DNA of 9,822 nt from Azohydromonas lata NBRC 102462 (GTDB taxonomy: Bacteria > Pseudomonadota > Gammaproteobacteria > Burkholderiales > Burkholderiaceae_C): NCBI GenBank assembly GCA_945878385.1, contig CAMCTE010000097.1, positions 1-9,822 of the forward strand, in the 5' to 3' direction. The notes under the pieces are model-generated. The model did not search any database. It worked only from the letters and a program-made list of their open reading frames with translations, and had not been told where the DNA came from. This document shows positions 7,364 to 9,822 of this stretch, piece by piece. A program made the position numbers and the translations under genes. Position 1 is the first letter of the stretch, and the number at the start of each line of letters is the position of its first letter.

Positions 7364-7380
7364 GCTTGCGATGACGCCGC

Positions 7381-9060
7381 TCAAGCCTTCTGTTTGACAT
7401 AGCGCCCGGGCGCGGGTTCGATGGCCTTGAACTGGCGGTTGCCGGGTGCCTTGGGTGCGGCCACCTTCTTGCCGCCGTGGGTGGCCAGCCACTTGGACCA
7501 ATCGCTCCACCAGGAACCGGGGTGTTCCGTGGCGGCGTCGAGCCAACCTTCGGCACTGTCGGCCAGGCGGTCGTTGGTCCAGTAGTTGCGCTTGCCCTTG
7601 GCCGGCGGGTTGATCACGCCGGCGATGTGGCCTGAGGCGCCCATCACGAAGCGCTTCTTGCCCTTGATGATCTGCGTGCTGCGGTAGGCCGCATCCCAGG
7701 GCACGATGTGGTCTTCGCGCGAAGCGTACAGGTAGAACGGTGCCTTGATGGCACCCACATCCACCGACTCGCCGCAGGTGACGATCTGGCCCGGAACACG
7801 CAGTTCGTTGTTCAGGTACAGGTGGCGCAGGTACCAACAGTACATGGGCCCGGGCAGGTTGGTGCTGTCGGAATTCCAGTACAGAAGGTCAAAGGGCGGC
7901 GGGGTTTCGCCCTTGAGGTAGTTGCCCACCACATAGTTCCACACCAGGTCGTTCGGGCGCAGGAAACTGAAGGTGGCCGCCAGTTCCCCGCCCTTGAGCA
8001 GGCTGGGGCCGCTGGGGGCCTCGGCGCCGATGGTCATCTCGCGCATCTGCACCGAAGGCTCGTCGATGAAGATGTCCAGGATGCCGGTGTCGGAGAAGTC
8101 CAGCAGCGTGGTCAGCAGCGTGACGCTGGAGGCGGGCTGTTCACCACGGGCAGCCAAGACGGCCAGCGCAGTGGTCAGGATGGTGCCGCCCACACAGAAG
8201 CCCAGCATGTTGAACTGGTCCTTGCCGGTGATGGCCTGCACCACTTCGATGGCCTTGATGGGGCCTTCGGCGATGTAGTCGTCCCAGGACTTGGCGGCCA
8301 GGCTTTCGTCCGGGTTGCGCCAGCTGACCACGAACAAGCGGTGGCCCTGCTCCACCGTGTAGCGGATCACAGAGTTGTCGGGCTGCAGGTCCAGGATGTA
8401 GTACTTGTTGATGCAAGGCGGCACGAACAACATCGGACGCTCGTGGACCTGGGCCGTCAGCGGCTTGTATTCGATGAGCTGCATCAGCTCGTTTTCGAAC
8501 ACGACCGTGCCCTCGGTGGTGGCCACATTGCGGCCCACCTCGAAAACGGTTTCGTCGGTCTGGCTCATGTGGCCCTGACGGATGTCGGCCAAGAGCTGCT
8601 CCACCCCCTTGGCAATGCTCTGGCCCTGTGTGTCCAGCGCCTTCTGTTGGGCCTCGGGGTTGAGGGCCAGGAAGTTCGACGGGCTGGCCGCATCGATCCA
8701 CTGCTGCACCGCAAAGCGCACGCGGGCCTTGGTCTTGGCATCGCCCTCCACCGCCTCGGCCATCTCCATCAGCGTGCGGGCATTGAGCAGGTAGGCCCGC
8801 GCGGTGAAGGCGGCCATGGGGTTGCGGCTCCAGGCGTCGGAGGAAAAGCGGCGGTCCTTGATGGGCGCCACGGGGTCGGCCTGGCCCAAGGCCTGGTTCC
8901 ACAGCTGGGTCATTTCCTGCAGATAACTCTGCTGAACGCGGGCCATGTCCTGCATGGGCACGCTCAAGCCGGCCAGAGACTTGAAAGCGTCTCCAACGGC
9001 GTCTCCGAGGGCTTGGGCATTGCCGCCCATGTCGGTGAGGCTGGGTTTCGTCTTGGCCAT
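7381..9060 (-). CDS. phaC: Class I poly(3-hydroxyalkanoate) synthase
   Basis: PhaC polymerises (R)-3-hydroxybutyryl-CoA into PHB on the surface of storage granules. The protein has 559 residues and an alpha/beta-hydrolase catalytic half. The modified lipase box GFCVGG places the nucleophile at Cys289; Asp450 (SREDHIVPW) and His478 (SGHIAGVINP) complete the triad. All three lie exactly 30 residues before the C. necator positions (319, 480, 508), so this enzyme is a class I synthase with a shorter N-terminus. Trp-rich PHA-synthase segments (WSRNP near 77, YYILDLQPDNS near 220) are present. The ATG at 9060 has AGGAGA at 9066-9071. It is the first gene of phaC-phaA-phaB, the usual order in this group. 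No phasin (phaP), phaR regulator or depolymerase is in the window. Confidence 0.97.
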   Translation of the reverse strand: MAKTKPSLTDMGGNAQALGDAVGDAFKSLAGLSVPMQDMARVQQSYLQEMTQLWNQALGQADPVAPIKDRRFSSDAWSRNPMAAFTARAYLLNARTLMEMAEAVEGDAKTKARVRFAVQQWIDAASPSNFLALNPEAQQKALDTQGQSIAKGVEQLLADIRQGHMSQTDETVFEVGRNVATTEGTVVFENELMQLIEYKPLTAQVHERPMLFVPPCINKYYILDLQPDNSVIRYTVEQGHRLFVVSWRNPDESLAAKSWDDYIAEGPIKAIEVVQAITGKDQFNMLGFCVGGTILTTALAVLAARGEQPASSVTLLTTLLDFSDTGILDIFIDEPSVQMREMTIGAEAPSGPSLLKGGELAATFSFLRPNDLVWNYVVGNYLKGETPPPFDLLYWNSDSTNLPGPMYCWYLRHLYLNNELRVPGQIVTCGESVDVGAIKAPFYLYASREDHIVPWDAAYRSTQIIKGKKRFVMGASGHIAGVINPPAKGKRNYWTNDRLADSAEGWLDAATEHPGSWWSDWSKWLATHGGKKVAAPKAPGNRQFKAIEPAPGRYVKQKA

Positions 9061-9076
9061 TGCGGTCTCCTGCTAA

Positions 9077-9088
9077 CGCCGCGCGGCG
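9077..9088. repeat. Perfect 12-bp palindrome just upstream of the phaC ribosome binding site
   Basis: CGCCGCGCGGCG is its own reverse complement and ends 5 bases from the phaC AGGAGA. In the leader RNA it could form a short GC hairpin next to the ribosome binding site, or serve as a site for a dimeric protein. In GC-rich DNA such a palindrome may arise by chance. Confidence 0.4.
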
Positions 9089-9142
9089 CGCTCAGGTCTG
9101 GCGCGTCCCGCATCCCCGGTGCTCTTGAGCCCGAATCCCCAC

Positions 9143-9148
9143 ACTCTA
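9143..9148 (-). promoter_or_regulatory. Weak candidate -10 element for phaC
   Basis: The minus strand reads TAGAGT, a 4/6 match to TATAAT, about 83 bases before the phaC ATG. No good -35 element lies at the right distance. It is the best hexamer I can find in the 190-base gap between phaC and the divergent small gene, but I do not consider the phaC promoter located. Confidence 0.2.
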
Positions 9149-9192
9149 GCCGGGCAATCTTTCCGGCGGATGACGGGTACGGGCTCCCCCTG

Positions 9193-9198
9193 TTGACA
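9193..9198 (+). promoter_or_regulatory. Consensus -35 hexamer upstream of the small membrane protein gene
   Basis: TTGACA matches the sigma-70 -35 consensus exactly and lies 52 bases before the ATG at 9251. The expected -10 window (around 9215-9222) falls inside a GC-rich inverted repeat and matches TATAAT poorly (CGTACC). A promoter here would need an activator or may be a chance match. Confidence 0.3.
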
Positions 9199-9210
9199 AT
9201 CCAGGTTTGA

Positions 9211-9227
9211 GCGGCCGTACCGGCCGC
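9211..9227. repeat. Perfect inverted repeat, possible operator
   Basis: GCGGCCG and CGGCCGC form a perfect 7-bp inverted repeat around TAC. It sits where the -10 element matching the TTGACA at 9193 should be, and 23 bases before the ATG of the small membrane gene. It could be an operator or a leader hairpin. It does not resemble any binding site I can name. Confidence 0.45.
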
Positions 9228-9238
9228 CGGTCTTGCCT

Positions 9239-9242
9239 GGAG
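9239..9242 (+). promoter_or_regulatory. Ribosome binding site fixing the start of the small membrane gene
   Basis: GGAG lies 8 bases before the ATG at 9251. A longer in-frame version from TTG at 9233 would contain this site inside its own coding region and has no site of its own, so the ATG is preferred. Confidence 0.7.
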
Positions 9243-9250
9243 CGTTTCTC

Positions 9251-9508
9251 ATGTATCTCGTGGCCATCGCCTGGATGTATGTCGTGCTGATGATGGCCAT
9301 CGTGGAAGCCTTGTCACCGCAAGGCACCGTGCTGGGCGCGTTTTTTACCTTCGCGCTGTACGGCCTTCTGCCCATGGGCATCGTGATGTACCTGATGGGA
9401 ACCCCCATGCGCCGCCGCGCCCGCATTGCCGAATCCTCAGGCCCGGCGCCAGATGCTGGCGGCCAGCCGACCGGTGAGCCCGTCGCGCCGGAAAGAAAAG
9501 AACCGTGA
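9251..9508 (+). CDS. Small two-helix membrane protein, function unknown
   Basis: The 85-residue product starts with a hydrophobic segment (about 1-20, MYLVAIAWMYVVLMMAIVEA), followed by a short SPQGT loop and a second hydrophobic segment (about 29-49, with FFTFALYGLLPMGIVMYLMG). A basic cluster (RRRAR) comes next, then a polar tail rich in Pro, Gly and Glu. The positive-inside rule suggests both termini face the cytoplasm. It resembles short conserved hypothetical proteins I associate with Burkholderiales, but I cannot name a family. The gene is divergent from phaC, and its last 72 bases overlap the 3' end of pgeF on the other strand, so its C-terminal tail is encoded antisense to PgeF's C-terminus. 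The intact hydrophobic pattern and good ribosome binding site argue that it is real. No function is assigned. Confidence 0.8.
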   Translation: MYLVAIAWMYVVLMMAIVEALSPQGTVLGAFFTFALYGLLPMGIVMYLMGTPMRRRARIAESSGPAPDAGGQPTGEPVAPERKEP

Positions 9509-9822
9509 AGCGTCGCTGACGGTGCACAAGGCGCTGGCCGTGATGGAGCCCACCCCCATCCGCTGAAGGCGGTCCTGGGCCAGGCCGGCGAGGTCGGCGT
9601 GCCAGCGCTGGCTGCCGTCAGGGCGCGGGGTGTGATTGAAGCGCCGGCCCGGTTGGGCCGCAGTCGCGTCAAAGGCCTGCAGCACATCGGCGCCCACTTC
9701 GAATGCCGCAGGGCCGATGCATGGCCCCAGCCAAGCCAACACTTCGCAGGCCGTGCAGTTGGCCGCCCTGCACAGCGCCTGTACCGTGGCCTCCAACACG
9801 CCGGCAGCCAGTCCGCGCCAGC
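9437..9822 (-). CDS. pgeF: Peptidoglycan editing factor PgeF (YfiH/laccase-domain family), C-terminal part
   Basis: Only the last 127 residues are in the window; the frame is open to the right edge. The fragment begins at WRGLAAGVLEATV, the region just after the conserved HAGWRG motif of the family, whose His is off the edge. GPCIGPAAFEVG (fragment residues 32-43) contains the conserved metal-binding or catalytic Cys34, and the protein ends with the family-typical FSFRRDGLTGRLAASIW. Family members have been called polyphenol oxidases or multicopper laccases. In E. coli, YfiH (PgeF) prevents misincorporation of L-Ser in place of L-Ala in the peptidoglycan stem, and purine-nucleoside activity has been reported for relatives. 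It reads in the same direction as phaC but is separated from it by the small membrane gene on the other strand. The stop at 9437-9439 lies inside that gene. Confidence 0.93.
   Translation of the reverse strand, partial: WRGLAAGVLEATVQALCRAANCTACEVLAWLGPCIGPAAFEVGADVLQAFDATAAQPGRRFNHTPRPDGSQRWHADLAGLAQDRLQRMGVGSITASALCTVSDASRFFSFRRDGLTGRLAASIWRRA

Noticed and set aside
7708..9210. A 500-codon open frame on the plus strand opposite phaC
   Set aside because: It mirrors the third-position bias of phaC, has a low-complexity His/Gly/Val-rich product without motifs, and PhaC has its intact triad on the other strand.
9073..9687. A 204-codon minus-strand frame opposite the small membrane gene
   Set aside because: It overlaps both the small gene and the real pgeF frame, carries no motif, and reads as a Pro/Arg/Ala-rich shadow.
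1..9822. Mobile element, CRISPR array, toxin-antitoxin or defence system
   Set aside because: I found no transposase, integrase, terminal inverted repeats, spaced direct repeats or defence domains; the genes are core or storage metabolism with similar composition throughout.

Overview
The window is a GC-rich chromosomal stretch from a betaproteobacterium, most likely Burkholderiales and probably Comamonadaceae (relatives of Hydrogenophaga, Acidovorax or Rhodoferax). The protein sequences point there: a PhaA/PhaB/PhaC set that follows the Cupriavidus necator enzymes closely, plus housekeeping genes of betaproteobacterial type. The genus is an inference. I see no mobile element, CRISPR array, rRNA or tRNA, and nothing that looks horizontally acquired.

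Layout. (1) At the left edge lies the N-terminal 167 residues of purL (purine synthesis), on the minus strand and running off the window. (2) Divergent from it is a tightly packed plus-strand operon: map (methionine aminopeptidase), glnD (the PII uridylyltransferase and nitrogen sensor) and mnmH/selU (tRNA 2-selenouridine synthase), with gaps of 8 and 3 bases. A good extended -10 element sits so close to the map ATG that the transcript may be leaderless. (3) Convergent with this operon is a minus-strand phaC-phaA-phaB operon. It encodes the whole route from acetyl-CoA to polyhydroxybutyrate: thiolase, NADPH-dependent acetoacetyl-CoA reductase and class I PHA synthase. All three genes carry the same AGGAGA ribosome binding site. 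(4) Upstream of phaC, divergent from it, is a small two-helix membrane protein gene. Its tail overlaps, antisense, the 3' end of a minus-strand pgeF/yfiH gene cut by the right edge.

How the parts fit. GlnD reports nitrogen status through PII, and PHB storage usually rises when nitrogen is short and carbon is plentiful. The two operons are therefore functionally related neighbours, but nothing in the sequence shows direct cross-regulation.

The most unusual structure is at their junction. A perfect 12-bp inverted repeat with a 4-base loop, flanked by a U-tract in the minus direction, looks like the intrinsic terminator of the pha operon. It lies inside the last codons of mnmH. A degenerate 10-bp tandem repeat starting at the mnmH stop codon, and a second hairpin, follow it. 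I did not find a new multi-gene system; this is mostly core and metabolic DNA with some interesting regulatory architecture.
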